DNA from: JBCBEX01 sp038528235
GTDB taxonomy: Bacteria > Bacteroidota > Rhodothermia > Rhodothermales > Rubricoccaceae
DNA: 61,419 bases
Direction: 5' to 3'
Assembly (NCBI GenBank): GCA_038528235.1
Contig: JBCBEX010000015.1
Coordinates: 1-61,419, forward strand
Every line of letters starts with the position of its first letter. Position 1 is the first letter of the stretch. Shown one piece after another: positions 8,138 to 15,674 of this stretch. Below the pieces are notes generated by a model. That model had not been told where the DNA came from, did no database searches, and was given only the letters and a program-made list of their open reading frames with translations. Position numbers and translations under genes: made by a program.

Positions 8138-10087
8138 TCAGTCGAACGATTTATTTGCTGCGGTAAAGAGGCGCTCAAAGCGGTCGAGTTCTACGTCAGA
8201 TAAGACCTTGGGGGGCGACGCTGCGAATGCCTTCGCGGGGAGATAATGGTTGAAGCCTCCGCTCTGCCGAAGCTGTATGCCAGACGCCGTAAGGTAGCGG
8301 TTGATTCGGTCGACCATTCGGTCACCTGGAGGCAGGTCCCCAACTTTGACTATCCCCTTCAGATGTTCCTCGTATGCTTTATTGAAGTAGCGGAGGTAAG
8401 TACCTGCGTTGAACATGTCCTCGACGTCTGACGGCTTCGAGGTCCCTCCGTTTTCTCGGAACACCGCGTAGTGAAGAACCCCGCGGCGGGGTAGAACCTT
8501 TTCTCGAACAAGGTTAGCTATTCGCTGGTCCTCGTGGCCCTCGTAGTCATGTAGGACCGTGAGAGCGAGGTCGTTCGCTCCAAAGAGAGAAGCAAAGGCT
8601 GACACCTTTCCTATCCCACCTACTGGCGTGATCGTTACGTCTTCTCGCAGCCCCGTCCGACCGGCGGCTCGAACCAATTCGTCTGCGGCTTGAAGAAAGA
8701 CGAGATCCGCGATCCCTTCAACAAGGAGGTTCTTGTCTGAGACGAAGAGGTTTTGCGCAATAGAATACCCGAGGGCGGCTTGAAGCGGGAAGAGGGTGTC
8801 GGGGTCCGAGCCCACGACATCCCCTGAGATCACTGTACCTTTTTCTCTCTTATCCTCCACCGTACGGACGCGGTCGAGTCGGGCGCTCTCCACCATAAAT
8901 GGAGAGTGAGTAGAGTACAGGATCTGGTGGTCCTCGGATAGCTTCTCGATATAGCTCAGGAAGTCACGCTGGGCGAGCGCGTGGAGGCTCAATCCTGGTT
9001 CGTCAAGAAGAAGGATGAGCCGCCGGTCGTCCTCGATCTCGGCGCGAATGCTATCGAACCAAGCAATGAAACTGAAGAACCAGATGAATCCTTTGCTCCG
9101 CTGATCGAACGGGACCGTCACTTCGTGACGGCGGTTCTCGATTCGGATATAGAGATTCTTGCCTTGGTTGAATGGTGATTCAGCTTCGTGGTCCTCAGCC
9201 ACGTCGAACTGGACTTTGAGGTCAGGATTCTGGCGCCAGAATCCGAAGACTTTGCGGGAGATCTTATTGCCAGTAGCCTCTAGCCGGGCCTTTTCCCGCT
9301 CATAACCTCCCGGTTCGATGAGCTTCTCTGGAGTAAGACCTGCAGTCCCAAGGAGTCGAAGGATGCCCCGATCCTCGTCCTTCAACTCCCCCTCTACCTT
9401 CCGCTGCTGTAGGCCCGCTAGGTAGGTACGGCCCGGGAGCGTTCGGTAGTCGTCGAAGTAGAGAAAGACCGGGATACGAGGCGCGAGGTGCTTTTTCCAG
9501 AGCGCAGAACTGAGACGACGCCATCCCCCCTTCGCCTCAGGATACTTCGCTTCCAACTCCGAAATCGTCACCTCGTCAGCAGGGGTGAGGTCTGCTCCCT
9601 GTGCCAAATTAAAGAACTCGTCGAGTGTAGTGGCAGCTTGCACGGCGGCTTTCGCGTCCGATGACAGAGCTACGCTCCCAGTGAGCCATTTGACATGCTG
9701 GCGCTCTGGCGGATGAAAACCGATGCTCCGCGAGTCGTTGTACTTGTGGTCGACCGAGAAACTGATCGTCTCAAAGAGATCGTGGCCGAGCCAAGCGTTG
9801 ACAGTCTCAACCTCTTGTGGCTCCATCTCATACCACAGCTTCACGACAACGGCTGGACTAGCTTCGTGGACCTCCTCATAGTCAAGCAGATCTTTACGGG
9901 GGTAATCTTCCGTTACGTCGAACCCAATGCCCTCCTCAGTAGACTTGGCCTTGTGGAGCGCATGGAGGAAAGCAGTCTTGCCAGACTCGTTCTGGCCGAC
10001 GAAAGAAGTGATCTTGGGGTCAATCTCGACAGTGCCGCTGTCTTCGATGGATCGGAAGTTGAGAACCTGCGCTTTGGTGAGAATCAT
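8138..10087 (-). CDS. OLD-family ATPase/TOPRIM nuclease
   Basis: Predicted ATP-dependent DNA nuclease of 649 aa, typical of anti-phage OLD proteins and GajA. The ABC/SMC-type ATPase comes first: Walker A GQNESGKT at 31-38, signature-like RSKGFIW at 330-336, Walker B LILLLDEPG at 357-365 and H-loop STHSPF at 392-397. A C-terminal TOPRIM domain follows with LVEG at 455-458, HDYEG at 513-517 and DVEDMF at 554-559. Base composition is clearly lower than its surroundings (30 of 60 GC in 8581-8640), suggesting recent transfer. The helicase gene lies downstream on the same strand. Gabija pairs such a protein with a UvrD-type SF1 helicase; here the neighbour is SF2. Confidence 0.88.
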   Translation of the reverse strand: MILTKAQVLNFRSIEDSGTVEIDPKITSFVGQNESGKTAFLHALHKAKSTEEGIGFDVTEDYPRKDLLDYEEVHEASPAVVVKLWYEMEPQEVETVNAWLGHDLFETISFSVDHKYNDSRSIGFHPPERQHVKWLTGSVALSSDAKAAVQAATTLDEFFNLAQGADLTPADEVTISELEAKYPEAKGGWRRLSSALWKKHLAPRIPVFLYFDDYRTLPGRTYLAGLQQRKVEGELKDEDRGILRLLGTAGLTPEKLIEPGGYEREKARLEATGNKISRKVFGFWRQNPDLKVQFDVAEDHEAESPFNQGKNLYIRIENRRHEVTVPFDQRSKGFIWFFSFIAWFDSIRAEIEDDRRLILLLDEPGLSLHALAQRDFLSYIEKLSEDHQILYSTHSPFMVESARLDRVRTVEDKREKGTVISGDVVGSDPDTLFPLQAALGYSIAQNLFVSDKNLLVEGIADLVFLQAADELVRAAGRTGLREDVTITPVGGIGKVSAFASLFGANDLALTVLHDYEGHEDQRIANLVREKVLPRRGVLHYAVFRENGGTSKPSDVEDMFNAGTYLRYFNKAYEEHLKGIVKVGDLPPGDRMVDRINRYLTASGIQLRQSGGFNHYLPAKAFAASPPKVLSDVELDRFERLFTAANKSFD

Positions 10088-10398
10088 GAACTAGAGTGGC
10101 AGAGGGGAATGGCTAATCAAAATGAAACTGATCGGAGACACCGTCATGGCACACCCGACTGAAAATGTTCAGGCAGGTAGAAGCGAAATGAACTACTGCT
10201 ACCAATCCTAATCGAACGGGCAGTGGGTGACGGCGCGAAGCTGGCCGCATCATGCGGAATGATAAGTACGCGCACCTGGCTTGATATGCTGAACTACCTC
10301 ACCGAACGCTGACCACGCTGCACCAACACACAAGCGGCCCCCCTCGGTGTTGAGGAGGACCGCTCGCAGTCTAGATCTTCGGATCTCGGCGTGACGCG
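10088..10398. other. Intergenic region, no gene seen
   Basis: The 311 bases between the OLD nuclease start and the M3 peptidase stop hold no frame with coding character. Only a hairpin near the peptidase end (10334-10363) stands out. The nuclease promoter should lie in the right half, but I see no clear Bacteroidota-type promoter. Confidence 0.5.
10334..10363 (-). terminator. Hairpin downstream of the M3 peptidase gene
   Basis: GCGGCCCCCCTC pairs with GAGGAGGACCGC with two mismatches around a six-base loop. It lies 36 bases past the peptidase stop and upstream of the nuclease gene. There is no T tract, so it may be a factor-dependent terminator or only an RNA 3' stabiliser. Confidence 0.45.
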
Positions 10399-12600
10399 CT
10401 ATAGCGTGGTGCCGTCGTCCTCCGCCACGTCCGCTTCGATGAAGCCGCGGTTGCGCAGCAGCGCGTCCACGTTCGGCTCGCGGCCCCGAAAGCCGACGTA
10501 GGCGTCCATGGCGGGCTGCGTGTCACCGGCGGAGAAGACGCTCTCGTAGAGCTTCTGCGCCAGCACCGGGTCGAAGATGTCGCCCGCCTCCTCAAACGCC
10601 GCGAAGCCGTCGTTGTCGAGGACGCCCGCCCAGAGGTAGCTGTAGTAGCCCGAGGAGTAGCCCTCGCCCGCGAACGTGTGCAGGAAGTGCGTCGAGCGGT
10701 GGCGCATCGGGATGTCCTCCAGGTTCTCGCGGCTGGCCAGCACCTCCTCCTCGAAGGCGTCGATCTCCAGCGAGGCCGGGTCGGTGTTCAGGTGGTAGGC
10801 CAGGTCCACGAAGCCCGAGTTCAGGAACTCGACCGTCGCGAAGCCCTGGTTGAACGTGCCAGCGTCAAGCACGCGCACAAGCAGTTCGGGCGGCATCGGC
10901 TCGCCGGTCTCGTGGTGCAGGGCGAAGCGCTCCAGCACCTCCGACTGCGAGAGCCAGTGCTCGTAGATCTGCGCCGGGAACTCCACGAAGTCGCGGTCGA
11001 CGGACGTGCCGGCCAGCGAGGGGAACGCGGTGTCGGAGAGCAGCCCGTGCAGGCCGTGGCCGAACTCGTGGAAGAGCGTCACGGCGTCGGTGAACGACAG
11101 CAGCGCGGCCTCGCCCTCGGCGGGCTTGTTGTAGTTGCAGTTGTTCAGGATGAGCGGGATCTCGCCGGTAATCCCGTTCTGCGCGCGGAAGCTCGACATC
11201 CAGGCGCCGCCCCGCTTGCCCGGGCGGGCGAAGAAGTCGCCGTAGAAGATGCCCGCGATCTCGCCGTCGGGGTTGCGCATCTCCCAGACGCGCACGTCCG
11301 GGTGGTACGTCGCGATGTCGTCGCGCTCCACGAACGTGAGGTCGAAGAGCCGCCCGGAGACGTAGAACATCGCCTCGATCATGTTATCGAGTTGGAGGTA
11401 GGCCTTGACCTCGCTCTCGTCGAGGTCGTAGCGCTCGGCGCGGACCTGCTGGGTGTAGTAGCGCCAGTCCCAGGGTTCGAGTTCGTGGTCGAGCCCCGCC
11501 GCCGCGATGCGTGCTTCGATGTCGGCGGCCTCTTCGAGGGCGCGGTCGCGGGCTGGGTACCAGACCTGCTCCATCAGCGACATCGCCGCTTCGGGCGTGC
11601 CCGCCATCGTCCCGGCGGTGCGGTAGTGGGCGAAGGTCTCGAAGCCGAGTAGGTTGGCAAGCTCCAGGCGCAGCGCCAGAATCTCGCGGATCGTGTCCTC
11701 GTTGTCGTTGTCGTTCGCGTTGGAGCCGCGCTGCGTCCAGGCGCGCCAGGCGATCTCGCGCTGCGCGCGGTTCGGCGATGCCTCCAGGAACGGCTCCACG
11801 CTGGAGCGGGCGAGCGTGATGACGTGGCCGTCCATGCCGCGGTCCGCCGCCGCGCCCGCCGCCGCGGACACGATGTAGTCCGGCAGTTCGGCGATGTCTT
11901 CCTCGCTCAGCGCCATCGTCCAGGCCTCGCGGTCGGCCTGCTCGTTCTGGGCGAACTGCGTGTAAAGCCCCGCCAGCGCTGAGCGGATCTCAGCAAAGCG
12001 CTCGCGGTCGGCGCCCTCCAGCTGGGCACCGGCGCGGATGAAGTCCTCGTGCGTGGTCTCCAGTAGCCGCGCCTCCTGCGGTTCGAGGCCCAGCGTCTCG
12101 CGCGCCTGGTAGAGCGCATCGATGCGGGCGAACAGGTCCGGATTGAGCGTGATCGAGGCGCTGTGCGCGGCAAGCCGGGGGCTCATCTCGCGCTGGATCG
12201 CGCGGATCTCGTCGTTTGAGGCGGAGCTGGTCAGATTGAAGAACACCCGCGAGATACGGCCGAGGTCGCGCCCCGCCTGCTGCATCGCCAGCATCGTGTT
12301 CTCGAACGTCGGGGCCTCCGCGTTGGTGGCGATCGCCTCGATCTCGGCCGTGTGCTTCGCCAAGGCCACGTCGTAGGCCGGGAGGAAGTGCGCCTCCTCG
12401 ATGCGGTCCAGCGGCGGGGTGCCGAACGGCGTGTCCCACTCCATCAGCAGGGGGTTGTCGTCGGGGACGGCGTTGTCAGGATTATCTACGCCGTTGGCTT
12501 CGGCTGTCACAGGCGGGCGGTCGTCGGTCATCGGGGTAGTGCTGCCGGTGGCCAGCAAAAGAAGGGCCACCAGGGTGGTGAGCAATACGTCCACGTTCAT
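10399..12600 (-). CDS. dcp: M3-family zinc metallopeptidase (peptidyl-dipeptidase Dcp/oligopeptidase A type)
   Basis: Zinc peptidase of 733 aa that trims oligopeptides. The HExxH zinc site is in LFHEFGHGLHGLLS, followed downstream by the conserved glutamate region DFVEFPAQIYEHW and the substrate-loop tyrosines in GYSSGYYSYLW, all M3 hallmarks. ATG 12600 is chosen over the upstream in-frame ATG because it gives a hydrophobic N-terminus (NVDVLLTTLVALLLLATG), a probable signal peptide without lipobox cysteine, so the enzyme may be periplasmic. The nearest neighbours are divergent or separated by a hairpin, so it looks monocistronic. Confidence 0.92.
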   Translation of the reverse strand: MNVDVLLTTLVALLLLATGSTTPMTDDRPPVTAEANGVDNPDNAVPDDNPLLMEWDTPFGTPPLDRIEEAHFLPAYDVALAKHTAEIEAIATNAEAPTFENTMLAMQQAGRDLGRISRVFFNLTSSASNDEIRAIQREMSPRLAAHSASITLNPDLFARIDALYQARETLGLEPQEARLLETTHEDFIRAGAQLEGADRERFAEIRSALAGLYTQFAQNEQADREAWTMALSEEDIAELPDYIVSAAAGAAADRGMDGHVITLARSSVEPFLEASPNRAQREIAWRAWTQRGSNANDNDNEDTIREILALRLELANLLGFETFAHYRTAGTMAGTPEAAMSLMEQVWYPARDRALEEAADIEARIAAAGLDHELEPWDWRYYTQQVRAERYDLDESEVKAYLQLDNMIEAMFYVSGRLFDLTFVERDDIATYHPDVRVWEMRNPDGEIAGIFYGDFFARPGKRGGAWMSSFRAQNGITGEIPLILNNCNYNKPAEGEAALLSFTDAVTLFHEFGHGLHGLLSDTAFPSLAGTSVDRDFVEFPAQIYEHWLSQSEVLERFALHHETGEPMPPELLVRVLDAGTFNQGFATVEFLNSGFVDLAYHLNTDPASLEIDAFEEEVLASRENLEDIPMRHRSTHFLHTFAGEGYSSGYYSYLWAGVLDNDGFAAFEEAGDIFDPVLAQKLYESVFSAGDTQPAMDAYVGFRGREPNVDALLRNRGFIEADVAEDDGTTL

Positions 12601-12892
12601 CGGTTCAGGATCGGTTGTTTGACAGGAGCGCCCCCCTCGTGTGGGGCACACGGCTATGGTGCAGCGAGAGCCTCCGCGTGATGAGCGTTTCCGTGACGCT
12701 CTCGGCCTGTGCGCTGTCGTACGAGGCTGCCACGGGGTTCACCGCGATCTGTTCCTCGCTGGTCGGTGGCCTGTCGCGCTTGCGAAGCCCCCCACATCGG
12801 CGCCGTGGGTACGATCGGCAACGAGAACACTCACGGGCACACAGAAACCTCTGGCGGTCGTCTCTTTATCTCCTCGGGATTTCAAGAGCGCT

Positions 12893-13354
12893 ATGAAGAG
12901 CAAGGCCGATGCGTATGTAAAGCGGATCGTGAAAGCGGCCGTTCGCCGGACGATGCAGGACACCGTGAGCGACGAGCGCGTGCGGCTCTAGGAGGAAGGT
13001 GACCCGCTGTTCGTTCGTGAGCTTGTCAATCGCTGCGATATTGATGACGGCGAGTTGCCCATCGCGTACAGCGTGGTGGACTGGGACAACTGGCTCGACG
13101 TGACTACGCGGGCCCTCCACTTTGCCTTCGATGGGGGCCGCATGGTGCTTCCGGGCAGTGTCGTCCGCTACGCCGGACCTGATCGCCCCAGAGCCGACGC
13201 TCCCTTCTGGACGATGGCGGATGCAGACACCCCTGTTGCGTTCCGCATCGAGGATGTAGACGGTGTCGTGCACCCTTGCCGCTGTTGGCCACACGAGCGA
13301 ACGTTTCTTCCCACGAAGGCGGCCTTGACCGTGCTCAAGTTGACGCAAGGCTAG
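12893..13354 (+). pseudogene. Unrecognised 153-codon gene interrupted by an in-frame TAG
   Basis: From ATG 12893 the frame reads MKSKADAYVKRIVKAAVRR ... VSDERVRL, meets TAG at 12989-12991, then continues in the same frame with EEGDPLFVRELVNRC and on to VDWDNWLDVTTRALHFAFDGG, ending at TAG 13352-13354. Both halves look like normal protein. A CAG to TAG change (Gln to stop) would explain it. I do not recognise the family: the N-terminus is basic and helical, the rest mixed. The downstream half could initiate on its own from a TTG near 13055. It lies between the divergent M3 peptidase gene and the acyl-CoA dehydrogenase gene. Confidence 0.6.
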
Positions 13355-13417
13355 CGCTGCGTTGGACGCGAAGGTAGTACCATGTCGCACTGCCCTTTCC
13401 CGACGCCACCTCCCGTC

Positions 13418-14623
13418 ATGAACGCCACCGCTTCCTCCTACGATCTCGACACCCTGCTCGGCGACGTGCGAGCCTTCGTCCGCGAGGTCTGCGTGCCGCT
13501 CGAACGCCACCTCCTGGCGCACGACTACGCCACGCTCGAAGCGCGGCTCGCCGACGTGCGTGCCGGGGCGCAGGCGGCGGGGCTGTGGAACCTCTATCTC
13601 CCCGCCGAGCATGGTGGGCTGGGGCTGTCGCTGACCGACTTCGCACGCGTCAGCGAAATACTCGGGTGGAGCCTCCTCGGGCACATCGCCACCAACTGCC
13701 AGGCCCCCGATGTGGGCAACGTCGAGCTGCTGCTCGCGCACGCGACGGAGGCGCAGCGGGGCGAGTTCTTGGAGCCGCTGCTGCACGGCGCGGTCCGTTC
13801 GTGCTTCGGGATGACCGAGCCCGAGCACGCCGGGTCGAACCCGCGCTATCTCTCCACCACGGCGCGGCGCGAGGGCGAGACGTACGTCCTCGACGGTCAC
13901 AAGTGGTTCACGACCGGCTTCGACGGCGCAGCGTTTTGCATCGTGATGGCGGTCACGAACCCGGATGCTGAGAGCCCCTACGCGCGGGCGTCGATGCTGC
14001 TCGTCCCGACCGACGCGGAGGGCGTGGAGCACGTCCGCCGACTTCCTGTGATGGGCGACGAGGGGCAGGGCTGGTTCTCGCACTCCGAGATCCGGCTGCA
14101 CGGCGTGCGCGTGCCCGTGGCGAACCGCCTCGGGCCGGAGGGCGGTGGCTTCCTCCTCGCGCAGGAGCGGCTGGGACCGGGGCGCATCCACCACTGCATG
14201 CGCTGGATCGGCGTCTGCGAGCGGGCGCTCGACCTCCTGTGCCGCCGTGCCGTCGAGCGGGAGCTGTCGCCCGGTAAGCCGCTCGCGGGGCAGCAGCAGG
14301 TGCAGGTCTGGATCGCCGAGAGCCGCGCGCAGATCGACGCAGCGCGGCTGCTAGTCATGGACACCGCCGCGCGCATCGAGCAAGAGGGACAACGGGCAGC
14401 GCGCACGGCGGTGAGCGCGATCAAATTTCTCGTGGCCGACCTCCTCCAGCGCGTCCTCGACCGCGCCATCCAGGTGCACGGCGGCCTCGGCGTCCTCGAC
14501 GACACGCCGCTCGCGTTCTGGTACCGCCACGAGCGCGGCGCGCGCATCTACGACGGCCCCGACGAGGTGCACAAGACCGTCGTCGCCCGCGAGGTGCTCA
14601 AGGGCTACGGCATGACGCGGTAG
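13418..14623 (+). CDS. Acyl-CoA dehydrogenase
   Basis: FAD-dependent enzyme of 401 aa for the first step of fatty-acid or branched acyl-CoA beta-oxidation. The FAD/substrate region FGMTEPEHAGSNPR (about residues 130-143) and the WFTTGF strand precede a beta-barrel. The C-terminal helical domain includes IQVHGGLGVLDDTPLAFWYR and ARIYDGPDEVHKTVVAREVL. YDGPDEV in place of the classical YEGT.EI is typical of ACAD10/11-like members, whose substrates are less well defined. The ATG at 13418 is preferred over one 12 codons upstream because it begins the family alignment. The gene ends one base before a convergent secreted-protein gene. Confidence 0.92.
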   Translation: MNATASSYDLDTLLGDVRAFVREVCVPLERHLLAHDYATLEARLADVRAGAQAAGLWNLYLPAEHGGLGLSLTDFARVSEILGWSLLGHIATNCQAPDVGNVELLLAHATEAQRGEFLEPLLHGAVRSCFGMTEPEHAGSNPRYLSTTARREGETYVLDGHKWFTTGFDGAAFCIVMAVTNPDAESPYARASMLLVPTDAEGVEHVRRLPVMGDEGQGWFSHSEIRLHGVRVPVANRLGPEGGGFLLAQERLGPGRIHHCMRWIGVCERALDLLCRRAVERELSPGKPLAGQQQVQVWIAESRAQIDAARLLVMDTAARIEQEGQRAARTAVSAIKFLVADLLQRVLDRAIQVHGGLGVLDDTPLAFWYRHERGARIYDGPDEVHKTVVAREVLKGYGMTR

Positions 14624-14624
14624 A

Positions 14625-15047
14625 CTACCACCCCGCTGGCAGCCGCGTGATTTCCTCGGCCGTGAGCGTGACAGAGCTGTATGGGTCGTTCGAGAAGAAC
14701 GGACGCCAGTATCCGACGACGGGGCAGAAGATCAAGGAGTCATCGGCGACCAACTCGAAGCTGAGCGTAGTCTCTGTGTCAGCAGTAATGACGACCTGCT
14801 CTGTCTGTGGTATGAAGCCGATGAAGGAAACCGTCACGTTGTAGGTCCCGGGCGAGACCCTGAAAAGAGCAAACGCCCCGTCCATGTCGGTCGCGACACC
14901 GTACTCCGTGCCGTCGAGGACCACATTCGCGCCGGGGAGCGGTTCGCCGGTGTCATCTGTGACGATGCCTACGAGCTTGCCGGTTTCCTGAGCGAGCACG
15001 GGTGGACTGGCGAGAAGTACGAGGACGATGGCGAGAAGCAGGCGCAT
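14625..15047 (-). CDS. Secreted carboxypeptidase-regulatory-like domain protein ending in a TonB-plug-like segment
   Basis: The 140-aa product starts with a clear signal peptide (MRLLLAIVLVLLASPPVLAQ). A carboxypeptidase D regulatory-like domain follows (GKLVGIVTDDTGEPLPGANV, then GTYNVTVSFIGF), the module found at the N-terminus of SusC/TonB-dependent receptors. Its last residues, SSVTLTAEEITRLPAG, look like the beginning of a receptor plug domain, and then it stops. It is either a true small periplasmic protein or the surviving head of a lost receptor; no barrel sequence follows. The 3' end meets the acyl-CoA dehydrogenase gene with one base between. Confidence 0.8.
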   Translation of the reverse strand: MRLLLAIVLVLLASPPVLAQETGKLVGIVTDDTGEPLPGANVVLDGTEYGVATDMDGAFALFRVSPGTYNVTVSFIGFIPQTEQVVITADTETTLSFELVADDSLIFCPVVGYWRPFFSNDPYSSVTLTAEEITRLPAGW

Positions 15048-15164
15048 GGCAAGAACGGAAGTGGTTGGGGCAATGCGCTCAGCCTAGCCCCGTGCCTCTT
15101 GACTACGCAAGGGACTACGCTGCCCGGGCACACGGAGTCCTCCGCAGGCAGAACGAGGTTGCGG

Positions 15165-15332
15165 CTACGCCTCCTCGCCAAAGCGCTCTGACAGTGCTGC
15201 GTCCTTGACACGCATCAGGTGGGCGTGGGTAGCGTCGAGGGCCTCTTCCGACTGCTCGCGAAAGATGATGAGGAGATTGAGGCCGTTTGCGTCTTCCACG
15301 GGCGTGAGGACATCGAGGGGCACTTCGAGTAA
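15165..15332 (-). pseudogene. Partial duplicate of the C-terminus of the neighbouring CCA-adding/poly(A) polymerase-type gene
   Basis: Read on the minus strand, an open stretch of 55 codons ends in THAHLMRVKDAALSERFGEEA followed by TAG. The enzyme gene at 15675-17333 ends in the nearly identical THLMRVKDEALAERFGEEA plus stop. The nucleotide match covers about 50 bases around 15170-15220 and 15675-15730. The preceding 33 residues (LEVPLDVLTPVEDANGLNLL...) are not in the enzyme. There is no ATG; a GTG could start a 53-aa protein. It is in frame with the 41-aa gene just upstream, separated by two TAG codons. Probably a remnant, possibly a real small gene. Confidence 0.55.
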
Positions 15333-15344
15333 CTACGATGAAGG

Positions 15345-15470
15345 CTACTTCCTTGACTTTCGCGACTTGTACATCTTGTACCACTCCCACGGAAGGGCTA
15401 CAGCCATGAGTATGGCTGCGAGGACCATTCCATGCTCTCCGACTTTTCCGACGAGGTCGACGCCATCCAT
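15345..15470 (-). CDS. Small single-pass membrane protein (41 aa)
   Basis: A 41-codon frame from ATG 15470 to TAG 15345-15347, too short for a standard ORF scan. The product has a short acidic/charged head (MDGVDLVGKVGEHG), one hydrophobic span (MVLAAILMAVALPW) and a strongly basic tail (YKMYKSRKSRK), the profile of an inner-membrane small protein with its tail in the cytosol. I do not recognise a family. It sits between the truncated receptor-like gene and the CCA-type enzyme gene, with a palindromic repeat upstream. Confidence 0.5.
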   Translation of the reverse strand: MDGVDLVGKVGEHGMVLAAILMAVALPWEWYKMYKSRKSRK

Positions 15471-15543
15471 CGTGTATGAGTTAGGTACCGAGATGTTGAA
15501 TCAAGCCCGGCATGATACCGTGTCCTCTTGATGAGTCGCGACT

Positions 15544-15650
15544 ATGTCATCCTGAACTCGTTTCAGGATCTCTGACAACTGCGGTGCCACGAGGCTTCGC
15601 TGAGATGCTGAAACCGAAGGTTCACGCCAGTAATCAAGTTCAGCATGACA
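15544..15650. repeat. GTCATCCTGAAC-type palindromic repeat with a 21-nt insert
   Basis: The left arm ATGTCATCCTGAACTCG...TTTCAGGATCTCTG is the inverse of the right arm TGAGATGCTGAAA...CAAGTTCAGCATGACA, the widespread GTCATCCTGA family. The right arm is split after TGAAA by 21 bases (15614-15634) nearly identical to the insert in repeat copy B at 5797-5817. It lies between the 41-aa gene and the CCA-type enzyme gene. Confidence 0.85.
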
Positions 15651-15674
15651 AAGATGGAAAACCGCAGTGGGGCG

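Noticed and set aside
6203..10087. A standard Gabija system
   Set aside because: The nuclease half fits GajA, but the helicase lacks UvrD/SF1 motifs and has SF2 ones instead.
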